A DNA stretch of 64,000 nt from Pseudoalteromonas sp. 3D05 (GTDB taxonomy: Bacteria > Pseudomonadota > Gammaproteobacteria > Enterobacterales > Alteromonadaceae), in NCBI RefSeq assembly GCF_002723455.1, contig NZ_PDUS01000002.1, positions 23,055-87,054 on the forward strand. Direction: 5' to 3'. Below, in pieces: positions 45,446 through 55,277 of the stretch. Position numbers and translations under genes: made by a program. Each line of letters starts with the position of its first letter. Position 1 is the first letter of the stretch. Below the pieces are notes generated by a model, which did not search any database, was not told the origin of the DNA, and saw nothing but the letters and a program-made list of their open reading frames with translations.

Positions 45446-46636
45446 TCAAAGTGCTTCAAAAATAGCCGCAATGCCCTGGCCGCCGCCAATGCACATAGTC
45501 ACTAATCCATATTTACCGTTAGTTCGCTTAAGTTCATAAAGGCATTTTGTGGATAAGATAGCCCCTGTTGCTCCTACAGGGTGACCAAGTGCAATTGCGC
45601 CGCCATTCGGGTTTACCTTATGTGCAGGAAAGTGTAACTCATTAGCAACACACAGTGCTTGTACTGCAAATGCCTCGTTAGACTCAATCACATCTATATC
45701 ATCAAGAGCTAAACCCGTTTTTTCAAAAACCTGCTTTACTGCAGGAATAGGGCCGATACCCATTAAAGTAGGATCAACGCCGGCTCTGGCATAACCCACT
45801 AAACGAGCGAGCGGTTTTAAGCCTTGCTCATTGACCTTTTGCTCTGACATAAGTACCAACATGGCTGCACCATCGTTTATACCTGATGAACTTGCTGCGG
45901 TAACAGTGCCACCTTTTTTAAAGTAGGGTTTTAAAGTTGCAAGCTTATCGGCTGTGGTATCGGCGCGGACATGTTCGTCGGTATCAAAAATGTGCGTCCC
46001 TTTACGCGACTTGATTTCTATTGGTACAATCTGCTGTTTAAAGTGGCCTGCACTAATGGCATTAGCTGCTTTATGATGGCTTTTTGCTGCGTACTCGTCT
46101 TGTTGCTGACGACTAATTGAATATTTTTCTGCGATGTTTTCAGCAGTTATCCCCATTGGGTTATTATCCCATGGGTCTTGTAAGGTTATGGTGAGCTCAT
46201 CAACCATTGTACTATTACCCATTTTTTGCCCCCAGCGGTTACTTTCGAGGGTATAGGCAGATCTACTCATGCTTTCAGCTCCGCCAGCAAGGGCTGCATC
46301 AACGTCACCTAATTGTATTTGTTGTGCGGCTTGTATGATTGCTTCAAGCCCTGAACCACATAAGCGATTAAGAGTTACAGCGTGGCTGCTTATAGGTAAC
46401 CCAGCATCTAGTCCAATGACCCTTGATAGGTAAGCGTCTTTAGGGCCGTTATGAATAACTTTGCCTACCACACACGAACCGACTTGTTCAGGGGTAAGCT
46501 TAGACCGAGTTAGGGCTTCTTTTGCGCACAGTGTGCCAAGCTCCGCGGGGCTAAAGTCTTTAAGACTACCACCAAAGCTGCCAATGGCAGTTCGTACCGC
46601 ACTTAATATTACAACGCTGTTTTTATTTTGTGTCAT
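45446..46636 (-). CDS. acetyl-CoA C-acetyltransferase (thiolase)
   Basis: The 396-residue thiolase joins or cleaves acyl-CoA units. The acyl-binding cysteine is Cys93 in NRLCGSGLEAI, the catalytic His is in NGGAIALGHPVGATGA and the second Cys (about 382) is in MCIGGGQG. It is closest to biosynthetic acetoacetyl-CoA thiolases (AtoB/PhaA type); the direction in the cell is not known. It is isolated, with no beta-oxidation partner next to it. Confidence 0.93.
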   Translation of the reverse strand: MTQNKNSVVILSAVRTAIGSFGGSLKDFSPAELGTLCAKEALTRSKLTPEQVGSCVVGKVIHNGPKDAYLSRVIGLDAGLPISSHAVTLNRLCGSGLEAIIQAAQQIQLGDVDAALAGGAESMSRSAYTLESNRWGQKMGNSTMVDELTITLQDPWDNNPMGITAENIAEKYSISRQQQDEYAAKSHHKAANAISAGHFKQQIVPIEIKSRKGTHIFDTDEHVRADTTADKLATLKPYFKKGGTVTAASSSGINDGAAMLVLMSEQKVNEQGLKPLARLVGYARAGVDPTLMGIGPIPAVKQVFEKTGLALDDIDVIESNEAFAVQALCVANELHFPAHKVNPNGGAIALGHPVGATGAILSTKCLYELKRTNGKYGLVTMCIGGGQGIAAIFEAL

Positions 46637-46835
46637 TGTTGTTCTCTTATTATGTTTATAACCACGTTATGCTGACATCTGTCTAATAGACTAAAAAGTT
46701 ATTTCTAGTAATGCATCAAAGCATAATATTTAAATCAACTAAAGGTGATGCTAGTTCAGCTTTTTGTTTTATCTTATAACATGATGAGTAAAGGAGGAGG
46801 TAGGCTATGAAACTTTGTGTTTTATTTTTGACAAA

Positions 46836-46856
46836 GGGCTCTCATAATAAGAGCCC
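46836..46856 (-). terminator. terminator after the aerolysin gene
   Basis: GGGCTCT and AGAGCCC form a stem around CATAATA. On the minus strand it is followed by TTTGT, a weak T run, 9 bases beyond the aerolysin stop. Confidence 0.65.
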
Positions 46857-46864
46857 ACGGTGAT

Positions 46865-48322
46865 TTATAAATCAATCATTTCTATATTAACAACTACATT
46901 TTTAAAACCAGCATCTTCAAATTCTTTTTTCAATTTCTCAGCACTTGAGTACTCACTAGTTGAAACACTCCGTTTACTTCTTTGGTTAGTGACAAGAGGG
47001 GTTTCATCACCAAAATAAACGCTACCAGCAAATTGGCTTTGTGCATAAAAGTGGCCTGTTAGGGTTGTTTTTTTAGGCTTTAAAACATGGCTTAAATAGT
47101 ATTGCATTGTTGATAAGCTTGTTTGTTCTATCATCCAAGGCCAATCCCATTTTTTATTCTCACCTGGTATATAGCGGTGTTCCCATTGATACTCAATGCT
47201 TTTATCCTGACCTGCCCAACGGCCAATTACAAAATTAGCTGTGTCGTTAGGTCTGTTTTCTGGGTGGCTTAATAAAGCATTGCCTCCCCAACGCATAAAG
47301 CCATTTATTGCAAGATCGTAGGTAATATCAGCATCGAATGAATAAGGGTACGATATTGATGATTTAAACAAATCGACCTTTGCATTAAGCCTTGTAAATG
47401 CTGGTACATTGGTTCTTGCCTGTACAACAACACGTTCAGCTTCTGAGCCACCATTACTTGTCCCCCACGCTTGCTCTGCTGCTATGGTAACCGATAACGA
47501 AGTGTCTGATCCGCCAGTAACAGAAGGGGACTTCCATGTATTGGATAAGGTAACTGACTCAGAAATACTGTAGTCATTTGTTTTAGACCAATTAGTAGCT
47601 GCATCGTATTCAATGGTAACGACTGACATTTGAGCTGCTGACGTGTCATTCACTGCAGGGACTGTTAACGTTTTAATTAGTTCTTTGTCGGCGGCAACAA
47701 CATCACCTGTTATTTTATATGACTCGTTATCCATGACATATTCAAAATTAGATACAGTAATGGCTGATTTTTCATCACATCGATAACCCTCACAGCTGCC
47801 CCCATTGTAACCTTGTATTTTCCATCCAGAGCCCGCTTTAGATACCTCCATGTCATCACCCACATAATCTGAACGATTTCCTCCAACCCACGCAAAACCC
47901 ATTGTGTGAGCAAGGTATGAAAGGGGTTTTATAAAATTCTCTTTTTGGTTTACTAAGTCCCATTCAATTTGGCTTTGACTGCCAGGCGCTACTTTTACTG
48001 GGCTTAATTTAGGGATCTCACTAATAGGATCGTTAGGGTAGCACCAAGAATTTGCAGCAGACCCTTGTTTTATTTCACCTGCGTAGCCAGAGCCCATAAT
48101 AACCCAGCCATCAGCTAATCCCGTTATTTGCCACTTACCCATTTTGTTAGTAAGTTCGTCTCTGTAGGTTTGCGCTTCAGCCTTTGTAATTAGTCTATTA
48201 TCAGCTGAGCAAACTCCAGCACCTAAGCTTTCATTTTTAAGTTGATCTGGATAAATGGCAGTTGTATTAGCACTTATAATACTTGTGTGTGACAACAGCA
48301 AGAGGGGTATTATTTTTTTCAT
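46865..48322 (-). CDS. aerolysin-family pore-forming toxin (proaerolysin)
   Basis: The 485-residue protein aligns with Aeromonas proaerolysin from end to end as I know it: YPDQLKNESLGAGVCS at the start, then GKWQITGLADGWVIMGSGY and the pore region. A signal peptide ends near Ala18. Cysteines at 38, 94, 177 and 182 keep the spacing of the two aerolysin disulfides (56 and 5 apart). YDAATNWSKTNDYS and SGFLRWGG-like NGFMRWGGNA are conserved. An RSKR site at 448-451 fits the protease-activation loop, leaving a C-terminal propeptide of about 34 residues. It is monocistronic, with a LysR gene upstream. Confidence 0.93.
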   Translation of the reverse strand: MKKIIPLLLLSHTSIISANTTAIYPDQLKNESLGAGVCSADNRLITKAEAQTYRDELTNKMGKWQITGLADGWVIMGSGYAGEIKQGSAANSWCYPNDPISEIPKLSPVKVAPGSQSQIEWDLVNQKENFIKPLSYLAHTMGFAWVGGNRSDYVGDDMEVSKAGSGWKIQGYNGGSCEGYRCDEKSAITVSNFEYVMDNESYKITGDVVAADKELIKTLTVPAVNDTSAAQMSVVTIEYDAATNWSKTNDYSISESVTLSNTWKSPSVTGGSDTSLSVTIAAEQAWGTSNGGSEAERVVVQARTNVPAFTRLNAKVDLFKSSISYPYSFDADITYDLAINGFMRWGGNALLSHPENRPNDTANFVIGRWAGQDKSIEYQWEHRYIPGENKKWDWPWMIEQTSLSTMQYYLSHVLKPKKTTLTGHFYAQSQFAGSVYFGDETPLVTNQRSKRSVSTSEYSSAEKLKKEFEDAGFKNVVVNIEMIDL

Positions 48323-48504
48323 AATTTATATCCTTTAAAATCATATTTAAATTAGGCCCAAGTTAAATGATCTAACCTTGGACCGATTTTGATTCTAAAG
48401 AACTGGCTAATTTTTTATAGAGACTTAAATGAAAGTTGATCTTTCAAAAATATTAGTTGCATAAGCATTACAAAACTAAAATAAAATCATAATTGGAGAG
48501 GTGT

Positions 48505-49386
48505 CTACATTTTGACCCCTTTGAGGGAGTATTCTAAAAAATCGATTAGATAGCGTGTACTTTTTGGAATTAATTTATCAGGCCATATCAGGTTTACATC
48601 TCGCTTAATGGGTTTAAATTGCGTTAATACTTCAACCAAGCTTTCGTCTTTTATATGCGGTAGTAAACAATATTTTGGGCCATAATAAACACCTCTGCCT
48701 TCAATAGCAGCTAAGGCACACATTTCTATATCGTTAGAAATAAAATTGGGTTGAGGTTTAAAAATTACCTTTTCATTTTTGTTTGCTTTAAACGACCAGT
48801 TTTCGAATGGCGAGCACGATATGTGGGGGAGTTTAGCTAAATCGTCAAAATTACTTGGTATGCCATATTGCTCAATTAAACTCGATGAGCAAGCTAAAAC
48901 AAAGCTCATTTGGTTTATGACTTTACATATATTTTGAGAGCTATCTAGTTTTCCAATTCTGATTGCTAAATCAAACTCGGTGGCTTTTAAATCAAGCCGT
49001 TCATCCGATAGCATCATGTGAATCTTAATATTTGGATAAAGTAGTGTGAATTGATTTATAACGCCAGAAAAGTAGGCACTTTTTATAAAGTTTTGTGGCG
49101 CTATTAGTTTAATTTTACTTATTTTATTTTCACTAAAGTTTTTAAAGTTACATAGAGTACTTTGTAAACCTTCTACATGGGTTAGGCAGTGGCTATAAAA
49201 ACTCTTACCAGGCTCTGTTAATCGCAAACTGCCTTTTTCACGATAAAACAGCGCTAACGATAATTCTTCTTCAAGCTTTTTAATTTTTCTTTGTAAAGTG
49301 GGTAAAGGAATATTTAACTTTACTGATGCTTCATTAAACGTTTTGTAATGATTTACTCTTATAAAAAGCGCGATAATATCAAGCAA
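48505..49386 (-). CDS. LysR-type transcriptional regulator
   Basis: The 293-residue protein has an N-terminal winged helix-turn-helix (about 1-60, YKTFNEASVKLNIPLPTLQRKIKKLEEELSLALF) and a substrate-binding domain (about 90-290). LysR proteins usually control a neighbouring gene in response to a small molecule. It lies 182 bases upstream of the aerolysin gene on the same strand, so control of the toxin is possible but unproven. No ligand can be named. Confidence 0.9.
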   Translation of the reverse strand: MLDIIALFIRVNHYKTFNEASVKLNIPLPTLQRKIKKLEEELSLALFYREKGSLRLTEPGKSFYSHCLTHVEGLQSTLCNFKNFSENKISKIKLIAPQNFIKSAYFSGVINQFTLLYPNIKIHMMLSDERLDLKATEFDLAIRIGKLDSSQNICKVINQMSFVLACSSSLIEQYGIPSNFDDLAKLPHISCSPFENWSFKANKNEKVIFKPQPNFISNDIEMCALAAIEGRGVYYGPKYCLLPHIKDESLVEVLTQFKPIKRDVNLIWPDKLIPKSTRYLIDFLEYSLKGVKM

Positions 49387-49946
49387 GGTAAATCTCCTGT
49401 GTAAATTTGAGATATATATTTTATTTGGTACTTAAGTCTTACATACTGTTGTAAAAACTAATTATTTGCTTAAAGTACTCATTAGTCCTATTTATGGCAA
49501 CAAAAATTTTACATTTGCATTAAATCCGCTGTTCATTGGATTTACGCAAGAATATGCAGAACATAAATGTTAGTAACAAAACACTTTGTAGTTATGTATT
49601 TTGAGAATATAAAATTAATAGAAACAATTATTTATGTTAGATTGAATAATTTATTGGGCACATATTTGGCGAGCTATTACGATGAGTTAACTATTTGAGA
49701 AAAATAAAGTAAAAGTTCAGCATTACGTTAATAGATAAACTAGTTAATAGCGTTTGTGACTTCTTTTCTTGGTTTCATGGATTGAAATATTGTTTCTTTG
49801 TAAAGTGCCTATACATTGATAGTATGGGTTATTATTGGTATTTTACTGCGTTATTTATATGAATTTAGCTGACTCTTTATAAAGAGCCAAGAAATGACTG
49901 ATAAGCATTAATTCAAATTATATTTTTAAAAATAAGGATGATAGGG
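49387..49946. other. AT-rich non-coding stretch
   Basis: These 560 bases after the LysR start are very AT-rich and encode no convincing protein. The hairpin CTCTTTATAAAGAG is near 49873-49886. Otherwise I see nothing recognisable. Confidence 0.4.
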
Positions 49947-50114
49947 ATGAACGTATTTACTAAATGGCTGATTTTAGCCGTGCTAATAATTGCAGCTATT
50001 ACATGTTATTCGTATGGAAGTACTTCTGGCTTGTTTATTTTTATTATAGCGGGTTTTGCCTTTGAAATGGCGTTTTGGTTTGGGGTGATCCCTAGCAAAA
50101 AGCAATCAAGATGA
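49947..50114 (+). CDS. small membrane protein
   Basis: The 55-residue protein has two hydrophobic helices: WLILAVLIIAAITCYSYG (about 7-24) and GLFIFIIAGFAFEMAFWFGV (about 28-47), with a basic end KKQSR. An ATAGGG purine stretch precedes the ATG at 49947. There is no known family. It is a short but plausible gene, standing alone. Confidence 0.5.
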   Translation: MNVFTKWLILAVLIIAAITCYSYGSTSGLFIFIIAGFAFEMAFWFGVIPSKKQSR

Positions 50115-50225
50115 TTTCTTTTTAGTCAAACGGTGTACAGTTAATTTATAAGAAAAGGTAATATTAATTCAGTTAGGAAAGGCTTGATTTTTCCTAACTG
50201 AATTAATGAAACAAGACTAGCAAAC

Positions 50226-50426
50226 TTATTTTTTAGTTTCTCTAGCAAGCTGATTAGGCAGCAATTGTTCAACAATTTCTCTAGCTGGTAAGGTGTATCT
50301 TACACCATCAAACATTACCGAGGTAAACTCTTCAATGCTTGTTATGCCTGTTAGTGTCCAGCCTTCACCTCTTTTAGGGCAATAAACGGTTGTCGTTGGC
50401 TGAATCACTTTAAACTCTTCACTCAT
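50226..50426 (-). CDS. small hypothetical protein
   Basis: The 66-residue soluble protein shows beta-type segments (TVYCPKRGEGWTLTGITSIEE, VMFDGVRYTLPAREIVEQLL). AAGGTAAT lies upstream of the ATG on the minus strand. It is divergent from the GNAT gene at 50471. There is no recognised family, so no function is given. Confidence 0.55.
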   Translation of the reverse strand: MSEEFKVIQPTTTVYCPKRGEGWTLTGITSIEEFTSVMFDGVRYTLPAREIVEQLLPNQLARETKK

Positions 50427-50470
50427 TACAATTACCTTTCTACTTGAAGACTTCGTATCTTAAGGTAATA

Positions 50471-50989
50471 ATGGCTTTCTATAAAGTCTTTAATAATGCT
50501 TACATGTTAAACCCAATAAACTTAAAGCGGGTATCGCTTTGTTTGATAACACACAAACACACGGCTTCTTTACTTACTGTTTTGAATGAGCCGGAAGTAG
50601 CACAATTTAATGATTACGAAATACCTTTAAGTAGGGAAGACGTAAAGCAAATGGTTCAAAATGATATTGCTAGATATTATGATAAACAAGGTGTTCGTCT
50701 AGCCGTTATCAATAATGAAGATCGATTGTTAATGGGAAGTGTAGGTTTTTACGATATACTAGACACAACTGTGTGGCTGGGTTTTGAGTTATCCACTCGC
50801 TATTGGTCTTTTGGCTACATGTACGAAGTGCTTAGTTATTTAATTACAGCAAAACACTTTGAAACGTTGTTGGATAAAAAAATTACTTCAATCTATGCTC
50901 GCGTACATTTGCATAACAAGCGTTCGATGAAACTACTTTCTAGTATCGGTTTTGTTCAAGAACAAGATAATATTTGGGTTTATAACTAA
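50471..50989 (+). CDS. GNAT family N-acetyltransferase (RimJ/RimL-like)
   Basis: The protein has 172 residues from the ATG at 50471, which has AAGG 5 bases upstream; a TTG at 50444 is less likely. LICLI-type N-terminus then LTVLNEPEVAQFNDYEIPLSREDVKQMV and the end IYARVHLHNKRSMKLLSSIGFVQE are typical of the RimJ/RimL branch, which acetylates protein N-termini or small molecules. No target is known. Confidence 0.82.
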   Translation: MAFYKVFNNAYMLNPINLKRVSLCLITHKHTASLLTVLNEPEVAQFNDYEIPLSREDVKQMVQNDIARYYDKQGVRLAVINNEDRLLMGSVGFYDILDTTVWLGFELSTRYWSFGYMYEVLSYLITAKHFETLLDKKITSIYARVHLHNKRSMKLLSSIGFVQEQDNIWVYN

Positions 50990-51407
50990 TTAATAAAAGA
51001 ACACATCATACTTTTTTTTATTAAGGTATCTCAGCAATAGGAGAGCTTCTTAACTAATAAAGTAAATCAAGAATAGAGGGGCGTGTAGTGTTTTTATCAT
51101 AACAACAAATCTGTATGAATAAATGGTAGCTTTATTTTATATGCCTAAACTACCTCAAGGGGAGAGCGTCGTTGGAATTAAAAGCGATTTAAGTAGGTCA
51201 TTGATTATAATAGTCGTTCAATTATTATAATCAATAACGCAGTATAAACCGCTTTTAAACCAATCAATTAGGCGCCTCGCAGCCACTTAATCTTATCTTT
51301 GGTTACGTCTTAAAACGGATTGCCATAGCTGCAAAGTAATACCTTGATTAAAGCCACTGTAAAACGCTAAATTCTGCACTTTGAGGTGGCTTGGGTATGA
51401 GTTGGTT
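50990..51407. other. non-coding stretch holding the palindromic element
   Basis: The gap between the GNAT gene and the porin stop has no credible gene. Its main content is the long palindromic repeat at 51141-51284. The rest is AT-rich, with nothing else recognised. Confidence 0.5.
51141..51284. repeat. long palindromic interspersed repeat, copy 1
   Basis: It starts ATGCCTAAACTACCTCAAGG. The inner arms TCATTGATTATAATA and TATTATAATCAATAA pair, then TTAAAAGCGATTT pairs with AAACCGCTTTTAA, and outer GAGCGTC/GGCGCCTCGC segments pair loosely. The fold is one long stem-loop about 145 bases long. A second copy lies at 63893-64000. Confidence 0.75.
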
Positions 51408-52619
51408 TTATAAAGTGTAGTTAAAACCAATGGCAATACCGTCATCTTCTGATAGAGCCATTTGTTTTTCTTGCTCACTATTATCACTTGAGAAATCACT
51501 GAAATCTTTTCGTGCTTCTATATACACAATGGTGTCTTCAGTAAATAGGTAATGAACCCCTAAGACAGCAAACTGGCGTTTAAATGTGTCGTTGGGATCA
51601 GCATTAAAATTAGGTTGAATCACATAATCGTCACCAGCATCAAACACGTTATAAGCTAAAAATGTTCGTATATTGTTATCGTATCTATAAGAGACCATTG
51701 ACTCTAACCCCACAGCGTCTTTAATTAATCGGCCTAGGTTATCTGTATCGTGATTTTTATTTTTATTGATATTTGCTGCAACATAAAGGCCTTGGTTAGC
51801 AAAGTTGCCATAGGTTACACCAACGCCGTAAATTAAATCTTCAACTGTTTGAGTATTGCCATCTTTTGCGTACACAATCTCAAATTCACCTCGGTTCATG
51901 CCTGCTGTTAGGCTTAGTTTATTTGTTAATGCATAAGTTAAGGCTGCACCATAAGTTGAGTTGTATTCTACTTGTTGCGCAACACTGCTGTTATTGTTAA
52001 AAAGCGTTTCACATTCTGACTCAGAGATGGCTTCTATATCGCATGTATAAAAATCATTATTTTTAAATTGGACTTGCGCTGCAATACTTAAATCACCGTA
52101 GCTATTTCTGTACTGCAATAGTTTATCACCGCGGCCCGTGCCATTGATTGCACCGTCATCTTTATTGTAAGTGTAGACACCTGCGGCATTACCGTCCCAT
52201 ACTAAGCTGTAATTTGTACTGTAAACAACATCATACCAAGCACCCCATTGTTTGCCGATTGTCAATTGACCATACTTATCGTGAGCAATGCCCACATAAC
52301 CTAATCGGTTATATAGAAATTCATCCTGTATAGACTCAAAGCGGTTATTATAAATAATGTCACTACTGCCTACGGGGTTTACACCCCATTCAAGCACGGC
52401 AATTGCTTTCAATTCGTCTTGGATTTGCCTACTAAAGTCAAAATTTATGCGAGATGCGCCATTTACGATTTCCGTCTGCCCTTGAGTATTTATTACTCTA
52501 GCATCAATAAATCCTCCTACAGTAAATTTGTTAGTAGAGTCATTGTATATTTCTAGCGCATTGACACTGCTTGAACCTAGTATTGCTATAGTTATAAGTG
52601 ACGATAGCCCTTTTTTCAT
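51408..52619 (-). CDS. outer-membrane porin (general gram-negative type)
   Basis: The 403-residue protein has a signal peptide (MKKGLSSLITIAILGSSSVNA) and a 16-strand-type barrel pattern. FTVGGFIDARV near the mature start, EWGVNPVG, GYVGIAHDKYGQLTIGKQWGAWYDVV and the end IGFNYTL are typical of OmpC-like porins. The C-terminal residue is leucine rather than phenylalanine. It allows passive diffusion of small solutes. It is a single gene; AAGG precedes the ATG. Confidence 0.88.
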   Translation of the reverse strand: MKKGLSSLITIAILGSSSVNALEIYNDSTNKFTVGGFIDARVINTQGQTEIVNGASRINFDFSRQIQDELKAIAVLEWGVNPVGSSDIIYNNRFESIQDEFLYNRLGYVGIAHDKYGQLTIGKQWGAWYDVVYSTNYSLVWDGNAAGVYTYNKDDGAINGTGRGDKLLQYRNSYGDLSIAAQVQFKNNDFYTCDIEAISESECETLFNNNSSVAQQVEYNSTYGAALTYALTNKLSLTAGMNRGEFEIVYAKDGNTQTVEDLIYGVGVTYGNFANQGLYVAANINKNKNHDTDNLGRLIKDAVGLESMVSYRYDNNIRTFLAYNVFDAGDDYVIQPNFNADPNDTFKRQFAVLGVHYLFTEDTIVYIEARKDFSDFSSDNSEQEKQMALSEDDGIAIGFNYTL

Positions 52620-53036
52620 TGAGTGACCTTGTTTTTAAATGTGTGTGTTGTCATAAGGGGCGAAAGCGTAACAAAGGTACAAAGTTCGTAAAGTGAAAAA
52701 AAATCATCAAAAATACATAGAGGAAATAAACAATATTAAGGCCAAATTAATAATTTAATTGTTATACGCTCTATTTAGTTTTTTAAAGCCGTTAGGTGCT
52801 TGTTTTTTATCTTGGGCTGAGCTTTCTCTTTACGAAATAACACAGTATTAGCTATCTACTCAGTAAGTAACAAATGTCTAATTAACGATTAGTATTAAGA
52901 AATTTTAATGCGTGCATGCCTAAACACTCTTTTATGCGGATTATTAGCATTTTGATAAGTTTACTTAACCAATAATTCATAGAAAAAACACTGCTTTTGG
53001 TTTAAACTCCCGCCAATTAAATTTCTTGAATTCCCC
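52620..53036. other. intergenic region between the porin and ybiT
   Basis: These are about 417 bases between divergent genes. It must contain the porin promoter on the minus strand and the ybiT leader on the plus strand. It is AT-rich, and I see no specific operator or terminator. Confidence 0.4.
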
Positions 53037-53054
53037 TTGGAGGGTAGCGCTATT

Positions 53055-54638
53055 ATTAGTACAGCTAACATCACCATGCAATTTGGTGCTAAACCATTAT
53101 TTGAAAACATTTCTGCAAAATTCGGCGAAGGTAACCGTTACGGTTTAATCGGCGCGAATGGCTGTGGTAAATCAACTTTTATGAAGATCTTAAGTGGTGA
53201 ACTTGAGCCTTCTTCTGGTAATGTTAGTACTGATCCTAATGAACGAGTTGCAAAACTTAACCAAGACCAGTTTGCTTATGAAGAATACTCAGTTGTTGAT
53301 ACTGTGATCATGGGCCATAAAGAGCTATGGGAAATCAAACAAGAACGCGACCGTATCTATAGCTTGCCTGAAATGAGTGAAGAAGACGGTATGCGTGTTG
53401 CCGATCTTGAAACTGAATTTGCCGAAATGGATGGTTATTCAGCTGAATCAAAAGCGGGTGAGTTGTTAATGGGTGTAGGTATTGATACTGCCCAGCATTA
53501 TGGCCCTATGTCTGAAATTGCACCGGGTTTTAAACTACGTGTTTTGCTAGCCCAAGTTTTATTTTCAGATCCAGATATTATGTTGCTTGATGAGCCTACC
53601 AATAACTTGGATATTTACACCATTAAATGGCTTGAAGATGTATTGAATCAACGTGATTGCACCATGATCATTATTTCCCATGACCGCCACTTTTTAAACT
53701 CTGTATGTACCCACATGGCCGATATAGACTACGGTGAATTACGTCTTTACCCAGGTAATTATGACGAGTATATGTTTGCAGCCGAGCAAGCACGTGAACG
53801 CCTATTAAGTGAAAATGCGAAGAAGAAAAGTCAAATAGCTGAACTGCAACAATTTGTATCACGTTTCTCAGCAAACGCATCAAAAGCGAAACAAGCAACG
53901 TCGCGCGCTAAGCAAATTGATAAAATACAATTGGATGAGGTTAAAGCGTCTTCTCGTCAAACACCGTTTATCCGTTTTGAGCAAGAAAAACAACTATTCC
54001 GTAATGCACTTGAGCTTAACAATGTAGGCCAAGGCTTTGAAGAAATGCTATTCACTGGGCTTGAAGGGCTCGTTGAAGTAGGTGAGCGTATTGCTATTAT
54101 CGGTGAGAATGGTGTCGGTAAAACAACACTATTAAACACACTAGCAGGGCGACTTGCACCTAAACAAGGTGAATTTAAGTGGTCTGAAAATGCAAATATA
54201 GGCTACTACGCACAAGATCACGCCGATGAGTTCGAGCAAGACATGAACTTATTCCAATGGATGGAGCAATGGCAACAAGAAGGCGATGACGAGCAAGTAG
54301 TTCGCAGCTTTTTAGGCCGTATGTTGTTCTCGCAAAATGATATTAAAAAATCCGTTAAAGTTATATCGGGTGGTGAGCAAGGTCGTATGTTGTTTGGTAA
54401 GATCATGATGCATAAGCCAAACATATTACTTATGGATGAACCAACTAACCACATGGATATGGAATCTATTGAGGCACTTAACTTAGCACTTGAGGCGTAC
54501 GAAGGTACCTTGCTGTTTGTATCACATGACCGTCAATTTGTATCTTCACTTGCAACACGTATTTGGGAAGTCAAAGGCTCTGAGATTATTGATTTTAGAG
54601 GCACTTATTCAGAGTACCTTGCAAGCAAAGAAGCGTAA
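53055..54638 (+). CDS. ybiT: ABC-F family ATPase YbiT
   Basis: The protein has two ABC cassettes (Walker [10 protein letters not shown] and GENGVGKTT, signature motifs, [11 protein letters not shown] and [11 protein letters not shown]) with a linker and no membrane domain. It matches E. coli YbiT throughout. ABC-F proteins act on ribosomes. The start is unusual. GGAGGG at 53039-53044 is well placed for ATT at 53052 or 53055, giving (M)[10 protein letters not shown] like the family. A TTG at 53037 has no ribosome site before it and would place GGAGG inside the gene. AUU initiation is therefore inferred. Confidence 0.9.
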   Translation: MSTANITMQFGAKPLFENISAKFGEGNRYGLIGANGCGKSTFMKILSGELEPSSGNVSTDPNERVAKLNQDQFAYEEYSVVDTVIMGHKELWEIKQERDRIYSLPEMSEEDGMRVADLETEFAEMDGYSAESKAGELLMGVGIDTAQHYGPMSEIAPGFKLRVLLAQVLFSDPDIMLLDEPTNNLDIYTIKWLEDVLNQRDCTMIIISHDRHFLNSVCTHMADIDYGELRLYPGNYDEYMFAAEQARERLLSENAKKKSQIAELQQFVSRFSANASKAKQATSRAKQIDKIQLDEVKASSRQTPFIRFEQEKQLFRNALELNNVGQGFEEMLFTGLEGLVEVGERIAIIGENGVGKTTLLNTLAGRLAPKQGEFKWSENANIGYYAQDHADEFEQDMNLFQWMEQWQQEGDDEQVVRSFLGRMLFSQNDIKKSVKVISGGEQGRMLFGKIMMHKPNILLMDEPTNHMDMESIEALNLALEAYEGTLLFVSHDRQFVSSLATRIWEVKGSEIIDFRGTYSEYLASKEA

Positions 54639-54662
54639 AAGCGCGTTTTTGTAGAAATTTTA

Positions 54663-54688
54663 AAGCCATGCATGTCATGGCTTTTTTA
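54663..54688 (+). terminator. terminator after ybiT
   Basis: AAGCCATG and CATGGCTTTTTTA pair around CATGT-type loop bases, with a T run, 25 bases after the stop. Confidence 0.8.
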
Positions 54689-54793
54689 TTGGCTGTTTTT
54701 CGCGATTTTATCTTTAATACGTGTATAATAGCCGCCTTCAAATAAGGACAAAAGTCCGCTATTGGTTCGAAATTAGTTTACTGAGGAGTATTT

Positions 54794-55276
54794 ATGACTG
54801 TTGGCATTATTATGGGTTCCAAATCAGATTGGCCAACTATGGAACACGCAGCAATTATGCTTGATAAATTTGGCATTGCGTACGAAACTAAAGTTGTTTC
54901 AGCACACAGAACTCCTCAATTACTTGCTGACTATGCAAGTTCGGCAAGCGACCGTGGTATTAAAGTAATTATAGCGGGTGCCGGTGGTGCAGCACATTTA
55001 CCAGGTATGGCTGCTGCTTTTACATCATTACCCGTACTGGGTGTTCCTGTTAAATCAAAAACATTAAATGGTGTTGATTCTCTGCTTTCAATTTGCCAAA
55101 TGCCTAAAGGTGTTGCGGTAGGTACATTAGCAATCGGTGATGCTGGCGCTGCAAATGCAGGTTTACTAGCAGCGCAAATTTTAGGTTGCCAACAACCTGA
55201 GATCTTTGCAAAGGTTGAAGCTTTCCGTAAAGAACAAACAGAGACTATTTTAGCTAACCCAAATCCAGCAGAGTAA
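54794..55276 (+). CDS. purE: N5-carboxyaminoimidazole ribonucleotide mutase
   Basis: The 160-residue PurE class I mutase converts N5-CAIR to CAIR in purine synthesis. [13 protein letters not shown] and [15 protein letters not shown], with the active-site histidine, are its signatures, followed by [18 protein letters not shown] precedes the ATG. TATAAT at 54724-54729 is a likely -10. No PurR box was obvious. purK follows one base after the stop. Confidence 0.96.
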   Translation: MTVGIIMGSKSDWPTMEHAAIMLDKFGIAYETKVVSAHRTPQLLADYASSASDRGIKVIIAGAGGAAHLPGMAAAFTSLPVLGVPVKSKTLNGVDSLLSICQMPKGVAVGTLAIGDAGAANAGLLAAQILGCQQPEIFAKVEAFRKEQTETILANPNPAE

Positions 55277-55277
55277 G

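Noticed and set aside
46636..48322. Operon of thiolase and aerolysin genes
   Set aside because: They share a strand, but a hairpin terminator and a 228-base gap separate them and their functions are unrelated.
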